Source: Pseudoalteromonas sp. H105 (GTDB taxonomy: Bacteria; Pseudomonadota; Gammaproteobacteria; Enterobacterales; Alteromonadaceae). Taken from it: a stretch of DNA of 64,000 nt. Position numbers and translations under genes: made by a program. Below, piece after piece: positions 38,662 through 48,537 of this stretch. A model generated the notes under the pieces. It saw only the letters and a list, made by a program, of their open reading frames with translations. It was not told where the DNA came from and searched no databases. Position 1 is the stretch's first letter, and each line of letters starts with the position of its first letter. The stretch lies in assembly GCF_001469215.1 (NCBI RefSeq), contig NZ_LOFH01000011.1, positions 1 to 64,000 of the forward strand, given 5' to 3'.

Positions 38662-40011
38662 TTATCGATACAGTTGGAATGGGTACACTGAGCCTAGCTT
38701 TAATATTTGCGTTAGTTCATCGAGTGCTTGCCTGCTTTCCAGTAATAAATTTGGATCAGCGAAGTCGTCACTACTGAGTCTATCGCGGTAGTTGTCGTTG
38801 GCCCATGCACACAGCTGGTGGTATTTATCATCCGTTAAGATGACCGCAGGGTTAACTGCTGCGAGTTCTTGTTGATTAAGTGCTACACGTAAACGCAAGC
38901 ATGCTGGTCCGCCTCCGTTTTGCATGCTTTGTTTTAAATCAAAAAAGTGCACTTGATTAATCGGGTTCTCAGCTAAAATCATTTCATTAATAAAGGCATT
39001 GACGGCGCTATTATTTTGGCATTCTTGGGGGGCAACCAGAAGCATACTGCCGTTATTTAAACTCACCAGTTGGCTGTTAAACAGATAACTTGAAACGGCA
39101 TCTTGGATACTCACTTTCGCGGTAGGCACCTCAATAATATGCAGGGTTTTTTCGCCTAAATAAGCACGTTTTATTTGCTCAATAGCGTGCGGCTGATTGA
39201 TAAACGCTTGTTCATGGCACAGCAGCACATTCGCATTGCCAACGGCAATAACATCATTGTGGAATACACCTTGATCAATGACATCAGGGTTTTGCTGTAA
39301 CAAAATTTGGCTTGTTGGCTTTAGCTCATGTAAGCGGCAAATCGCTTGCGAGGCCTCAAGGGTTTGACGTGCTGGAAACTTAACGGGCTTTGGTAACGCG
39401 CTATTAAAGGCGCTGGCGCCATAGACAAACATTTCAAGCCCTGTGCTGCCATGATCATCCGCTAAACGAGTGTGGTTCGCCGCGCCTTCATCACCAAAAA
39501 AACCTTGCTCAGGAAGATGAGTATGATGACTAAAGTGGGTGTCATTGTTGAACATGGCTTTTAATAAGCGAGTCGTTGTTACGGGCTCTAAAGAACGGTG
39601 AAATTTATTATTTAAATTTGCGGCAGTAAAATGTACTTTCCCATTGAGAGTATCAGCGGAGGGAGAAACGGTTGCAGCATTTGCTGTCCACATGGCTGAC
39701 GCTGAATAGCATGCACGTAACAAAATTGGGTCAGCCTTAAAGGCTTTGGCTATCACCTCTGTGTCACTGCCGCTAAAACCGAGGTGGCGTAAAACATCCA
39801 CATCGGGCCTTGCATGAGGTGCGAACACACCTTGGGTTAAGCCTAAGTCATGCATGGCTTTCATTTTAGCGAGGCCTTGCAGTACCGCCTCTTTAGGATT
39901 GGAATAACTGGCCGCATTATTCAGTGATGCGACATTACCGTATGATAACCCTGCGTAATTGTGAGTCGGGCCTACAAGGCCATCGAAATTTACTTCTACT
40001 GCTTTAATCAT
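38662..40011 (-). CDS. astB: N-succinylarginine dihydrolase AstB
   Basis: 449 aa. Second enzyme of the ammonia-producing arginine succinyltransferase (AST) pathway: it hydrolyses N2-succinylarginine to succinylornithine, CO2 and NH3. Start [20 protein letters not shown], the active-site His in [10 protein letters not shown] and the catalytic Cys in [12 protein letters not shown] are present. Length matches E. coli AstB (447 aa). It stands alone here, without astA, astC or astD, as in other Alteromonadales. Confidence 0.95.
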   Translation of the reverse strand: MIKAVEVNFDGLVGPTHNYAGLSYGNVASLNNAASYSNPKEAVLQGLAKMKAMHDLGLTQGVFAPHARPDVDVLRHLGFSGSDTEVIAKAFKADPILLRACYSASAMWTANAATVSPSADTLNGKVHFTAANLNNKFHRSLEPVTTTRLLKAMFNNDTHFSHHTHLPEQGFFGDEGAANHTRLADDHGSTGLEMFVYGASAFNSALPKPVKFPARQTLEASQAICRLHELKPTSQILLQQNPDVIDQGVFHNDVIAVGNANVLLCHEQAFINQPHAIEQIKRAYLGEKTLHIIEVPTAKVSIQDAVSSYLFNSQLVSLNNGSMLLVAPQECQNNSAVNAFINEMILAENPINQVHFFDLKQSMQNGGGPACLRLRVALNQQELAAVNPAVILTDDKYHQLCAWANDNYRDRLSSDDFADPNLLLESRQALDELTQILKLGSVYPFQLYR

Positions 40012-40066
40012 AATGAGACAACATATTTAGGTTTTTATAACTATAGTGAAAGTTATACGTTTTTGA

Positions 40067-40297
40067 TCAATTTAAATTAGCTAATTCGAGCTCTACCGTT
40101 TGCAATGTTTGCTGTAAACGCTTTTGAGTGGCTATTAAATACGCTTTTTGTTTCGTATTTTTAGCTTGATGTTGTCGCAGTGCTTTATAAATGACCCGCT
40201 TAGGTAAATCGTATTGCTCAGCCGCTTCTGTAATCGTTAGTTGATAACCACTCAGTTTTTGCAGCACTTCATCCAGATGAGGGGCGTTATTTAACAT
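40067..40297 (-). CDS. small helix-turn-helix protein
   Basis: 76 aa from ATG 40297 (AAGGAG 8 bases upstream; the open frame to 40348 lacks a site). HTH of psq/Hin-like type at about residues 15-40 (QLTITEAAEQYDLPKRVIYKALRQH), then a Gln-rich coiled-coil tail. Product unknown; its position just upstream of astB on the same strand (55-base gap) suggests a shared transcript. Confidence 0.65.
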   Translation of the reverse strand: MLNNAPHLDEVLQKLSGYQLTITEAAEQYDLPKRVIYKALRQHQAKNTKQKAYLIATQKRLQQTLQTVELELANLN

Positions 40298-40752
40298 ATC
40301 GACGCTCCTTTTCGGCCGTGGTATGCGTGTCGTTTGCCTCATGGACATGCCAAACGCTTATGTCTAAGCGCCATAATAGATACAGAGTGTGGTAAAAGTT
40401 AGTCATAGCTCGTGCTCCCTGTAGACGAGGTGTGTAATTTCGCATGTTATGTAGCTAGGTTATGTCATTGCCTAGCCAGCCACCTTTTAAAAGGCTTATC
40501 CAAACTAATGAAAGATCCATGCCATCCGCCAAAATATTATTATTGCTTTTAAATCAATTGCTTATTTTTTAATAATAAACCTTAAAACTACAAAAGCACT
40601 AAAACAGTGAAATGTTTTAAGTGGATGCACTTTGCTGGCGCAACAAAGGGGGGTTAAAAAATGCACTGTTGAATTAAGTGTCAAATTGGCAAACAAGCTC
40701 GGTTAGGGTATTGTTTTATAATTAATTATATAAGTATGGAGAGTGTGTTTTT
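40298..40752. other. intergenic region between HTH gene and hydrolase gene
   Basis: 455 bases, AT-rich, with no ORF or repeat of note. The 3' end must hold the promoter of the hydrolase/acyltransferase pair. Confidence 0.4.
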
Positions 40753-41433
40753 ATGGCCTTTGGTGCCCGCTCGTTTACCAACATGTGTTGGGTGAAACTG
40801 TTTATTGCATTATTTCCCTCATCGCTCTTTGCGGCAGATGTGTATGAGCAATTTCCCGACAAGATTAAAAGTTCTCAAAAATATGTATTTTATTCTCATG
40901 GCCTGATTGTTGAAGGCACGAATCCTACGCCTGTGAATGCGCGTTGGGGAACATATGAGTTTCCGAGGATAAAAAAAGCTTTGGCTGACGCGGATTATAA
41001 TTTGATTGCCTACCACAGGGCTAAAAATACCAAGCCTAAAGCGTTTGCCCAAAAGCTAGCAAGCGATGTTCGTTTGCTCATTGCACATGGCGTTCCTGCG
41101 AGTAATATCTCACTAATTGGGTTTTCTCGTGGTGGCGCAATTACAATCGAGACATCCCATTTGTTAGCGAATGAAAACGTTAACTTCATCATTTTGGCGG
41201 CGTGCGGTCGCTATTTACATAATCGGCCCAGCTTAACCATGCACGGTCATATTTTATCAATTTACGAAACATCGGACGAGGTGGGCTCATGCCAGTTTTT
41301 AGCTGATCGGAGTCAGCATATTAGGCGCTTTAATGAAATTGCGATAAGCACCGCAAAGGAGCACGGGGCTTTTTATACCCCTTTACCGCAGTGGATTGAT
41401 CCTGTTAAAAAGTGGCTAAAAGAAGCAAATTAA
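40753..41433 (+). CDS. exported alpha/beta-hydrolase
   Basis: 226 aa. Signal peptide at about residues 1-25 (FIALFPSSLFAAD), with the nucleophile elbow GFSRGGA for the catalytic Ser, HG near residue 50, and a C-terminal His in STAKEHGAFYTP. It lies 9 bases before an acyltransferase gene, so an operon with a lipid or glycan acyl function is possible. No specific substrate can be named. Confidence 0.75.
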   Translation: MAFGARSFTNMCWVKLFIALFPSSLFAADVYEQFPDKIKSSQKYVFYSHGLIVEGTNPTPVNARWGTYEFPRIKKALADADYNLIAYHRAKNTKPKAFAQKLASDVRLLIAHGVPASNISLIGFSRGGAITIETSHLLANENVNFIILAACGRYLHNRPSLTMHGHILSIYETSDEVGSCQFLADRSQHIRRFNEIAISTAKEHGAFYTPLPQWIDPVKKWLKEAN

Positions 41434-41442
41434 GGAGCTGTT

Positions 41443-42462
41443 TTGCACATTAGAAAGTTAAATTCATTGCGGGGACTCGCTGCAATGATCGTTTTTATTA
41501 CCCACTTTAGTGATATTACTCAGTGGTTTGATGGGGCATTAGGCGGTGGCTCTGGTGCATACGGTGTGATGCTCTTTTTTATGTTAAGTGGCTTTTTAAT
41601 GTCGCACCTTTACTTACAAAAAACATTTAATAAAGACACCATAAAACACTACTTTTTGGCTCGCGTCGCAAGGGTCGTACCGTTGTATTTAGTGGTGGTC
41701 TTTGGCTCGTATATATTCACTTTGTTGGATCACCCCCTTTTGTATACTATTCCTGACGTTAATGTGCTGATGGGGCATGTTTTATTTTTGTACGGTGAGA
41801 GTGTGTTGTGGTCTATTGCACCGGAGATGCAGTTTTATTTTATTTTTATTATTTTTTGGGCGTGTGCAAAAAACCGTGTTGGGTATATTTATGTGGGTAT
41901 TATAGCGGTAATGATTTTGTTATTTTTGACTAATTTCCCAAGGTTAAGCGGTGAGATTAATGGGATCCCGTACAATGTTTTTAACACAATTAGAAGCTTG
42001 CCTTTCTTTTTTGTCGGTGTGATTTTTGGCCTTCATTATTCAACATTAACAATACCCCGTTATTTGAAAAGCCATGGTTTTTTATTAACACTTTGCTTAA
42101 TTCCGTTACTGTACCCTGCTTTTACACCCGTCTCGAGTGATGCCAAATATCGAATGTGGCTCAGTTATGAAGTACTTTTGGTGATGGCGAGTGTGTTTTT
42201 TGCCGTTGTATTTTTAGTGCCTGAAACAAATCGGCTCGTAGCAAATAGGCTCGGTGATTTACTGGGTAAAATTTCTTACTCATTGTATTTATTGCATATG
42301 CCAATCATTCTATTGGTCAATAAATTGAGTGTATCGGTGGAGCTCAAGTTATTCATTTCTTTGGTTGCAAGTATTATGGTCGCCTTTGTGTCGTACACCT
42401 ATTTTGAAAAACCAGTGGCAAATCTAATTAGAAAAGGGAAAACTAAAAAAGCAATTGGTTAA
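41443..42462 (+). CDS. acyltransferase 3 family integral membrane protein
   Basis: 339 aa from TTG 41443, preceded by AAGGAG. About 10 transmembrane helices. It starts LNSLRGLAAMIVFITHFSD (conserved His in the first helix region) and ends with SYSLYLLHMP, both typical of the acyltransferase 3 (OafA/NodX) family that transfers acyl groups to sugars or lipids. Pair with the upstream exported hydrolase. Confidence 0.9.
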   Translation: MHIRKLNSLRGLAAMIVFITHFSDITQWFDGALGGGSGAYGVMLFFMLSGFLMSHLYLQKTFNKDTIKHYFLARVARVVPLYLVVVFGSYIFTLLDHPLLYTIPDVNVLMGHVLFLYGESVLWSIAPEMQFYFIFIIFWACAKNRVGYIYVGIIAVMILLFLTNFPRLSGEINGIPYNVFNTIRSLPFFFVGVIFGLHYSTLTIPRYLKSHGFLLTLCLIPLLYPAFTPVSSDAKYRMWLSYEVLLVMASVFFAVVFLVPETNRLVANRLGDLLGKISYSLYLLHMPIILLVNKLSVSVELKLFISLVASIMVAFVSYTYFEKPVANLIRKGKTKKAIG

Positions 42463-42471
42463 GTATACACT

Positions 42472-42496
42472 CAATGCCTCAGCAGTTGAGGCATTG
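42472..42496. terminator. hairpin after acyltransferase gene
   Basis: Stem CAATGCCTCA / TGAGGCATTG with a 5-base loop, between convergent genes. T-run on the plus side is poor, so strength is uncertain. Confidence 0.6.
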
Positions 42497-42520
42497 TTCA
42501 TTGTTCTCAAAAGGGTTTAT

Positions 42521-43531
42521 TTAAAAGCCTTCGAGTACAAGTTTTCCACGGGACTGATGAGACTCTAAAATAGTGTGCGCTTTAAAGAGGTTGTCTGCGT
42601 TAATTTTCCCTAAATGTTGGCCAAGCGTTGTTCTAATTACACCCTGATCAACGAGGCTTGCTAATTCAGTGAGTAACTGATGCTGCGCTATCATGTCATC
42701 GGTTTGATACATAGAGCGGGTGTACATAAATTCCCAATGTAGTGAAATACTCTTGCGCTTTAATTTTAAAATATCAAAGCGTGCAGGGTCATCAATTAAG
42801 GCGAGCTTACCTTGCGGCTTAATGACGTCAATAATTTCATCAAGATGCTGATCTGTATGCGTTAAGCTAATAACGTAGTCAAACTCATCTATATTTCGCT
42901 GAGTGCGCTGTTCATTTAAACTTTGCGAGTGATTAAGCACCTCGTCTACGCCTAAATTATTGAGCCAAGCAACACTTTCAGCGCGTGATGCTGTTGCCAC
43001 AACGGTTAAGTTTGTAAGCTGTTTTGCCAACTGTACTAAAATAGAGCCGACGCCGCCTGCAGCACCAATGACTAAAAGGGATGCCGGTTTTGCAGACTGA
43101 TTTTTTGGAACTTGAAGGCGGTCAAATAGCAGTTCCCACGCAGTAATACTTGTCAAAGGGAGTGCCGCGGCTTCTGGGTTACTCAAGGTGGTAGGGGCGC
43201 GTCCAACAATGCGCTCATCAACAAGTTGTAACTCGGCATTACTGCCTGGTCGTGTTAAATCACCGGCGTAGTAAACACGATCGCCCACGTTAAATAGGGC
43301 CACGTTATCGCCAACGGCTTTAATCGTGCCCACAGCATCCCAACCAATTACTTTATAGCCTTGTTCAGGAGATACATTCGCACGAATTTTTGTATCAACA
43401 GGGTTCACAGATATTGCTGAAACTTCAACCAATAGATCATGGCCATGTGCCTCAGGGATAGGCAGCTCAATCGCTTGAAAAGACTCAGCGGTGAGCGTTT
43501 TAGTGGCGTGTGTATAACCAAATGCTTTCAT
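42521..43531 (-). CDS. zinc-binding alcohol dehydrogenase family / quinone oxidoreductase
   Basis: 336 aa MDR-family protein. GroES-like N-terminal part (residues about 25-130, NPVDTKIRANV, VGDRVYYAG) and Rossmann NADPH domain (VIGAAGGVGSILVQLAKQL). No structural zinc Cys cluster, so a quinone/enone reductase is more likely than an alcohol dehydrogenase. Divergent to nothing nearby; the MarR gene (43620) is on the same strand 88 bases upstream. Confidence 0.88.
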   Translation of the reverse strand: MKAFGYTHATKTLTAESFQAIELPIPEAHGHDLLVEVSAISVNPVDTKIRANVSPEQGYKVIGWDAVGTIKAVGDNVALFNVGDRVYYAGDLTRPGSNAELQLVDERIVGRAPTTLSNPEAAALPLTSITAWELLFDRLQVPKNQSAKPASLLVIGAAGGVGSILVQLAKQLTNLTVVATASRAESVAWLNNLGVDEVLNHSQSLNEQRTQRNIDEFDYVISLTHTDQHLDEIIDVIKPQGKLALIDDPARFDILKLKRKSISLHWEFMYTRSMYQTDDMIAQHQLLTELASLVDQGVIRTTLGQHLGKINADNLFKAHTILESHQSRGKLVLEGF

Positions 43532-43619
43532 GTGTGCTCCGATAAGGTGGGGTTATGGCGTTACTATAACGCAGTTTTTACATTTAAAAAGCCCTGCTTA
43601 ACAGAATGACATTCAAATA

Positions 43620-44057
43620 TTATTGGCTAATTAAATCATTGTTTAATTTATCGAGTAAGGTGATTAGTTGCGTAGCTTCTTGCTCACTAATCGACGGGAA
43701 CTTGCAGCGAATTTGCGCAGGAATATCGACTGCCCTTTGCTGTAATTCATGGCCTGCTTGTTGCAGCTTTATCAACCTTTTTCGCTTATCTTGGTCATCT
43801 TTTATAATTTCAACCAGCTGTTTGTCGGTCATCTTTTTTAAAATTTGCGTCATAGCACCACCATCAATCGCCGTTTTTTCAAGCAGTTCATGAATGCTAA
43901 TCCCCTCTTTTTCCCACAGCGCCATCATGACAACATATTGCGGGTAAGTAAGATCAAGCGCGAGTAACGCCTCACGGTAAGTGCGAACAATCCCATTTGA
44001 CGCCATGTATAAGCGATGACAGATTTGATTATCTAATTTTAATGGTGAAAATTTCAT
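43620..44057 (-). CDS. MarR-family regulator, likely OhrR
   Basis: 145 aa. Winged HTH at about residues 30-100 (YPQYVVMMALWEKEGISIHELLEKTAIDGGAMTQILKKM). Cys near the N-terminus (KLDNQICHRLYMASN) is at the position of the OhrR peroxide-sensing Cys, so it probably senses organic peroxides. Divergent from ohr, with palindromic candidate operators in the gap. Confidence 0.85.
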   Translation of the reverse strand: MKFSPLKLDNQICHRLYMASNGIVRTYREALLALDLTYPQYVVMMALWEKEGISIHELLEKTAIDGGAMTQILKKMTDKQLVEIIKDDQDKRKRLIKLQQAGHELQQRAVDIPAQIRCKFPSISEQEATQLITLLDKLNNDLISQ

Positions 44058-44099
44058 ACTAACTCAATGCTTAAAGCCATACCTGCATTTTAATTTGTG

Positions 44100-44154
44100 T
44101 GCAAAGTATTTGCAATACTGGGTTTTTCGGTCTATTATTTTGCATGCAAAATAA
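44100..44154. promoter_or_regulatory. OhrR operator candidates
   Basis: A perfect 20-base palindrome TTATTTTGCATGCAAAATAA (44135-44154), and 20 bases upstream an inverted repeat TGCAAA-GTA-TTTGCA, between the MarR gene and ohr. Two-site organisation is known for OhrR. Confidence 0.7.
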
Positions 44155-44178
44155 ATACATTAAATTTAAGAGGCATTC

Positions 44179-44607
44179 ATGAAAGAATTACAAAGCGTAG
44201 CGTATACAGCAAAAGCAGTTGCAACCGGTGGACGTGAGGGTACGGCAAAATCAGATGACGGTCGTCTTGATGTTGCCTTATCAACACCAAAAGGTTTAGG
44301 GGGTGATGATGGTAAAGGCACGAACCCAGAACAACTATTTGCAGCAGGCTATGCTGCATGCTTTATTGGTGCATTAAGGCTTGTTGCAGGGCAAGCAAAA
44401 ATAAAACTACCTACAGACACGCGTATTGATTCAGAAGTATCAATTGGTCCAATCGACGGTGGGTTTGGTATTGCCGTAAAACTTGCTGTGTTTGTTGGAG
44501 ATATTGACAAAGAAACAGCCAATGCACTTGTTGCTAAAGCGCATGAGGTGTGCCCTTATTCTAATGCTACTCGCGGTAACATCGCCGTTGAACTTTCCGT
44601 TATTTAA
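44179..44607 (+). CDS. ohr: organic hydroperoxide reductase Ohr (OsmC family)
   Basis: 142 aa. Two catalytic Cys, GYAACFIGALR and EVCPYSNATRGN, reduce organic hydroperoxides with lipoyl thiols. Start ATG after AAGAGGCATTC. Divergent MarR-type regulator. Confidence 0.92.
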   Translation: MKELQSVAYTAKAVATGGREGTAKSDDGRLDVALSTPKGLGGDDGKGTNPEQLFAAGYAACFIGALRLVAGQAKIKLPTDTRIDSEVSIGPIDGGFGIAVKLAVFVGDIDKETANALVAKAHEVCPYSNATRGNIAVELSVI

Positions 44608-44614
44608 TTGACCA

Positions 44615-44655
44615 ACGCATACCAACTTAGCAAAATGCTAGGTTGGTATGCGTTG
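44615..44655 (+). terminator. hairpin downstream of ohr
   Basis: Long stem ACGCATACCAACTTAGCA / TGCTAGGTTGGTATGCGT with a 3-base loop, 8 bases after the ohr stop. T-run is poor. Confidence 0.7.
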
Positions 44656-44804
44656 ATTTACACTATTTATTTCATTACTCTCATCGTTACAAAACAGCAA
44701 TACACTTTGCACTTTAATCATGTTTTTTCAATAATATACTGTAACTTTTTATAATTAGACTAAACTCAAAAGAGGGGTTTATTTAAGGGTAGAGGAACAG
44801 GCGA

Positions 44805-46925
44805 ATGCAGCAAATAGCATTATCTAAAAAATTACTATGGCTAACCGTAGGGAGTATTTTTACCACCGTTTTTGTATTATCGAGCATCTTGTGGTGGGAG
44901 TTATCAGTTAGTAATAAAGATTTATCTGCTGAGTCTAAAAAGCTCATTGTTGCTGAAGTAGAAGAAAAGCTGGTCGCCAATGCATCATCGTATGGCGAGC
45001 GGATTGCTGGGTTTATTAATGAATCATACCGCGTGCCTTTTTCATTCGCGGCAATACTAGGCGATGAGAAAGCAGCAAACACATTAAGTCGCGAGTCTGT
45101 GGTACAGCTAAATCAATCGCTTTTAGAAAAAAACACCAATATCTCCTCTATCTATTCTCAATTTGAAGCCAATGGTTTTGATGGTAATGATGATCAATAC
45201 CTGACGGGGTTTAAGCACTCTGTTGCAGGCGCCGGAACGCTCGAAGTGTATTTTACGCGCAGCCGAGATGGCGTAATCGAGCAACAAGTCGTTGAAGATA
45301 TAAACGAAAAGTATATATCCACGCTAAACGAGTTTGGCCAGCGAGAAGCAGAATGGTACTTGTGTGCAAAAGATTCGAAACGCCCGTGCATCATGGAGCC
45401 TTATTTATACGAAATTTCGCCAGGCAATTCTGAAATGATGACCTCACTTGTTGTGCCAGTAATGCGAAATGGCCGATTCATCGGAATTACAGGGGTTGAT
45501 TTAACGTTGCCGGTTTTTCAAACCATGACTGAGCAGTTGTCAAAAGAGTTATATAACGGCAAAGCAAGAGTGACGTTACTGAGTTCATTAGATTTGATTG
45601 TTGGCAGTAGTCATTACAAAGATAAATTAGGCCGCCCTTTAAAAGAGGCGACCTCTTCGAGTTTAGCAAACAGCTATGATCGTCTGAAAAAAGACAGTGG
45701 CATTCATACAGTTAATGGTGACTACTTAGTTAATTATCCAATTTCAATAAGATTAGCAGAGAAACAGTGGAACTTATTAATCGAGGTGCCCGCTGAGCTA
45801 GCATTAATGGGTCCGCAAGCACTTGCAAACACAATGGATGAAAATGCCAATACACTCGGCGGTATTATATTAATCACCGGCATTATTATCGCCGCTGTTG
45901 CTTTTATCATTATGACCATTGTGATTAAAAGTGTTATTGCTCCCCTGCAACAGATTCAAACGCGGGTGGACAACTTAGCAAGCTCAGAGGGGGATTTAAC
46001 GCAAACACTCAGTGTGGAATCGCATGCAGAGTTAATTGCGTTAGCCGATGGCTTTAACGCCTTCTTGGCTAAGCTGCGTCACTTGATAGCTCAACTCAAA
46101 GATGTGTCTGGTCAAACTAAGCTACAGGCACAAACCGCAGCGCATGTTGCTGTTGATACTAAGCAAAACGTACAAGCGCAGTTTCAAGAAATTGAAAGTG
46201 TAGTCACCGCGATGAATCAAATGAGTGCAACAGCACTCGAGGTGGCAAGGGCGTCAGAGCAATCTGCGCAGCAAGCTGATGAAATCAACTCATTAGTAAA
46301 CAGCAGTGAGTCTAGTTTATCGTCTGCGGTCACCCAAGTGAAAACCATGTCTGATGAGATTAAGCAAGCCAATCAAGCCGTAGAGAAAGTCGCCGCACGC
46401 AGTAATGATATTACACAAATATTAGACGTTATACGTACAATTGCAGAGCAAACAAATTTGCTCGCTCTTAATGCTGCAATAGAGGCCGCTCGTGCTGGGG
46501 AGCAAGGAAGAGGGTTTGCTGTTGTGGCCGATGAGGTCAGGGCGCTTGCATCAAAAACCCGTGCTTCAACCGATGATATCAGCGGTTTAATAGACAGCCT
46601 GCAACTTGAAGTGGGTAATGCTTCAACAGTAATTGAAAAGGGCGTTGTTAGAGCGCAAACGGCTGTGGATGAAACCACCGTCGCATTTGATGCACTACAC
46701 AGTGTAGTGACTAAAGTCGAAGAAATTACAGGTCAAATCACACAAATAGCCACTGCCGCTGAACAGCAAAGTTCTGTCACAGAAGAGATCAACCGTAATC
46801 TTACTTTGATCTCCGATGCGGCCTCTCAATTGGCAGAGTTATCAACGCAAGCAGGCGATGGTAGCCAAATGTTAAATCAATTAGTTGCCCAGCAAGATGA
46901 CGAATTGAATAAGTTAAAAACCTGA
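44805..46925 (+). CDS. methyl-accepting chemotaxis protein
   Basis: 706 aa. TM1 at about residues 10-29; periplasmic dCache-like sensor to about 340; TM2 at about 347-370 ([21 protein letters not shown]); HAMP; then the cytoplasmic coiled-coil with the highly conserved hairpin tip [20 protein letters not shown]. Receptor that signals through CheA/CheW. The ligand is unknown. No chemotaxis operon nearby. Confidence 0.93.
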   Translation: MQQIALSKKLLWLTVGSIFTTVFVLSSILWWELSVSNKDLSAESKKLIVAEVEEKLVANASSYGERIAGFINESYRVPFSFAAILGDEKAANTLSRESVVQLNQSLLEKNTNISSIYSQFEANGFDGNDDQYLTGFKHSVAGAGTLEVYFTRSRDGVIEQQVVEDINEKYISTLNEFGQREAEWYLCAKDSKRPCIMEPYLYEISPGNSEMMTSLVVPVMRNGRFIGITGVDLTLPVFQTMTEQLSKELYNGKARVTLLSSLDLIVGSSHYKDKLGRPLKEATSSSLANSYDRLKKDSGIHTVNGDYLVNYPISIRLAEKQWNLLIEVPAELALMGPQALANTMDENANTLGGIILITGIIIAAVAFIIMTIVIKSVIAPLQQIQTRVDNLASSEGDLTQTLSVESHAELIALADGFNAFLAKLRHLIAQLKDVSGQTKLQAQTAAHVAVDTKQNVQAQFQEIESVVTAMNQMSATALEVARASEQSAQQADEINSLVNSSESSLSSAVTQVKTMSDEIKQANQAVEKVAARSNDITQILDVIRTIAEQTNLLALNAAIEAARAGEQGRGFAVVADEVRALASKTRASTDDISGLIDSLQLEVGNASTVIEKGVVRAQTAVDETTVAFDALHSVVTKVEEITGQITQIATAAEQQSSVTEEINRNLTLISDAASQLAELSTQAGDGSQMLNQLVAQQDDELNKLKT

Positions 46926-46936
46926 TAAACTATTTA

Positions 46937-46977
46937 AGCGCTGTTATACCAAGCGAGTGGATAGGTATAATAGCGCT
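46937..46977 (+). terminator. hairpin downstream of the chemotaxis receptor
   Basis: Stem AGCGCTGTTATACC / GGTATAATAGCGCT, one mismatch, 13-base loop. Marks the boundary between core chromosome and cassette array. Confidence 0.7.
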
Positions 46978-47003
46978 ATTGTGTTCTGAAAAGCAGCGAT
47001 GAA

Positions 47004-47171
47004 TAACGACTCAAGCACGTGTCATACCTTCCAAAACACCAATTAAAGCAACAGCAAATCCTCTTTTATATTTTATGTAGAATCGAAGTAACCGATTGAA
47101 TCAAAATAGGAACTCGGCTATGGTTAATGCATCAATAAAAATAAATTTAAAACGAGTTAATCTACAGGCTC
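47004..47171 (+). repeat. element A copy 1 (truncated, about 168 bp)
   Basis: Matches only the 3' 170 bases of the other A copies. Ends CTACAGGCTC, then GTTA. It keeps the promoter (see 47096-47124). First element of the array. Confidence 0.8.
47096..47124 (+). promoter_or_regulatory. promoter in element A copy 1
   Basis: -35 TTGAAT, 17-base spacer, -10 TATGGT; points to the gene at 47211. The same sequence occurs in all four A copies. Confidence 0.65.
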
Positions 47172-47210
47172 GTTATGTTACAGACCTAGGATAGGTGTAA
47201 ATTAAAAGTT

Positions 47211-47663
47211 ATGGATGAAATCCCAACATCAAAATGGATAAGAAGTCTTGAAGCTTTCCTTGAACTTTGTTTTAAACTTTTAGGTATTTATATTGTTTAC
47301 TTTGCTATTAATTGGCTAGGTAAAGATCTTTTCGGTTCGGACTTTAGGCAAGATACTTTATTAAGTCTACTCCTGTTACCCGCTATCTATGTTTTACGTG
47401 ACTTACTCATAATTTTTGAGCCCTTTTTTGCAGTTGTTAAAAAGTCTGAATCACAAGTTACGGTAAAGAGCGGTATAACTCCGAGAGTAATAGACACACT
47501 TAACATAGCTAGCGTGGACAACATCGAAATTGTTAAAACACCATTAGGTTATTGCTTTAATTACGCATCTATCAGGTTATATGGTCGCGGTGGTTCTGTT
47601 GATATGCCGTATGTCATAAATGCAGAAGAAGTTAGTAAAACAATTAACATTAGTGTTAACTAG
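47211..47663 (+). CDS. cassette gene 1: membrane protein with bacterial PH-like domain
   Basis: 150 aa. Two transmembrane helices at about residues 20-38 and 48-68, then a beta-rich part (QVTVKSGITPRVIDTLNIAS, ASIRLYGRGGSVDMPYV) resembling the bacterial PH (bPH_2) domain. Function unknown. It starts 36 bases after an A element end. After its stop comes CATAACAAG, perhaps the left end of an attC whose rest is replaced by A copy 2. Confidence 0.75.
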   Translation: MDEIPTSKWIRSLEAFLELCFKLLGIYIVYFAINWLGKDLFGSDFRQDTLLSLLLLPAIYVLRDLLIIFEPFFAVVKKSESQVTVKSGITPRVIDTLNIASVDNIEIVKTPLGYCFNYASIRLYGRGGSVDMPYVINAEEVSKTINISVN

Positions 47664-47793
47664 CAACATAACAAGAGACTATGGCGTCAATAGGTAATTT
47701 TAGAGTGATTGGTTCAGACATCAGTTATTTTTAAAGGTATGGCAAACGATTGGGGTATATAAGGCCTTCTTTTCTTTTAAAAAAAGGCGGAAT

Positions 47794-47898
47794 ATGACCG
47801 TCAATAAGGGCATGAATAAATTGATCTTGCATGGTCAAACGAAAGTGAATGCATTTACTTCATTCTGCGGCAACTGTATTGCCTTGTTCATAACATAG
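47794..47898 (+). CDS. 34-aa ORF inside element A copy 2
   Basis: Encodes MTVNK-G-MNKLILHG, then QTKVNAFTSFCGNCIALFIT. AAGGCGGA precedes the ATG. The same ORF is intact in copy 4 (53002-53106) and ends early in copy 3. Whether it is translated is unknown. Confidence 0.35.
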   Translation: MTVNKGMNKLILHGQTKVNAFTSFCGNCIALFIT

Positions 47899-48045
47899 AA
47901 AAGCTGCAAAACAGGCTGCATTAAAAAAGGGGAGCTTTTTTAAGCCGAAATATAGCGACTCAAGTACCTGTAATTCCCTCTAAAACAGCCATTAAAACAA
48001 CCGCACATTCTCTTTTTAAATTTTATGTAAACTAGCGATAACTGA

Positions 48046-48074
48046 TTGAACCAAAATAGGAACTCGGCTATGGT
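48046..48074 (+). promoter_or_regulatory. promoter in element A copy 2
   Basis: -35 TTGAAC, 17-base spacer, -10 TATGGT; points to the gene at 48151. Confidence 0.65.
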
Positions 48075-48150
48075 TGATTTATCAATAAAAATAAATTTAA
48101 AGCGAGTTAATCTAAAGGCTCGTTAGTTGCACGTGGAGTAAAGGTTAACA

Positions 48151-48444
48151 ATGAAAGTATTCGTAAAAGACGAGCAAGCATACTCACAGTGGGCTACTAA
48201 ATATAAAGGTACAGGTTTTATTCTTAACGTAGATGAACCACAAAGTGTTGATGATTACCCTAAGTTACACTTGGCTCGTTATCAATGTGTAACATCTCCA
48301 AAGAAAACTAACTATACAAATAATGGATATTTTAAGGTTTGTTCTGAAAATAGAGCTGAGCTTGAAGTTTGGTCTAAGAGTCAATACGGTAAAGAGCTTA
48401 CCTTGTGTGGTGTTTGTTTTCGTAAAGAGCTAAAGGGCAACTAA
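48151..48444 (+). CDS. cassette gene 2: small soluble hypothetical protein
   Basis: 97 aa, ATG with GGAG/AAGG upstream. Soluble, basic, with two late Cys (GVCF). No recognised family. Size and the attC-like sequence that starts at its stop mark it as an integron-type cassette gene. Confidence 0.7.
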   Translation: MKVFVKDEQAYSQWATKYKGTGFILNVDEPQSVDDYPKLHLARYQCVTSPKKTNYTNNGYFKVCSENRAELEVWSKSQYGKELTLCGVCFRKELKGN

Positions 48445-48537
48445 CAAAGCCGTTAAACAAAGAACACAAAACAGCAGGCTTGTGCTCCTTCGTCGCCAAT
48501 TTTAGCCTGCTATTATGTGCCGTTTATGGCAAGCGTT
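48441..48537 (+). other. attC-like recombination site 1
   Basis: Starts CTAACAAAGCCGTTAAAC at the stop of the preceding gene and ends GGCAAGCGTT. Central hairpin AGCAGGCT / AGCCTGCT. VCR-like by layout, about 97 bp. R' core GTT at 48535-48537 is the left flank of element B copy 1. Confidence 0.75.

Larger units (their letters stand above)
47712..48121 (+). repeat. element A copy 2 (about 410 bp)
   Basis: Right end CTAAAGGCTC abuts GTTAG. Contains the 34-aa ORF 47794-47898. It has a deletion of about 14 bases near the left end compared with copies 3 and 4. Confidence 0.82.
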
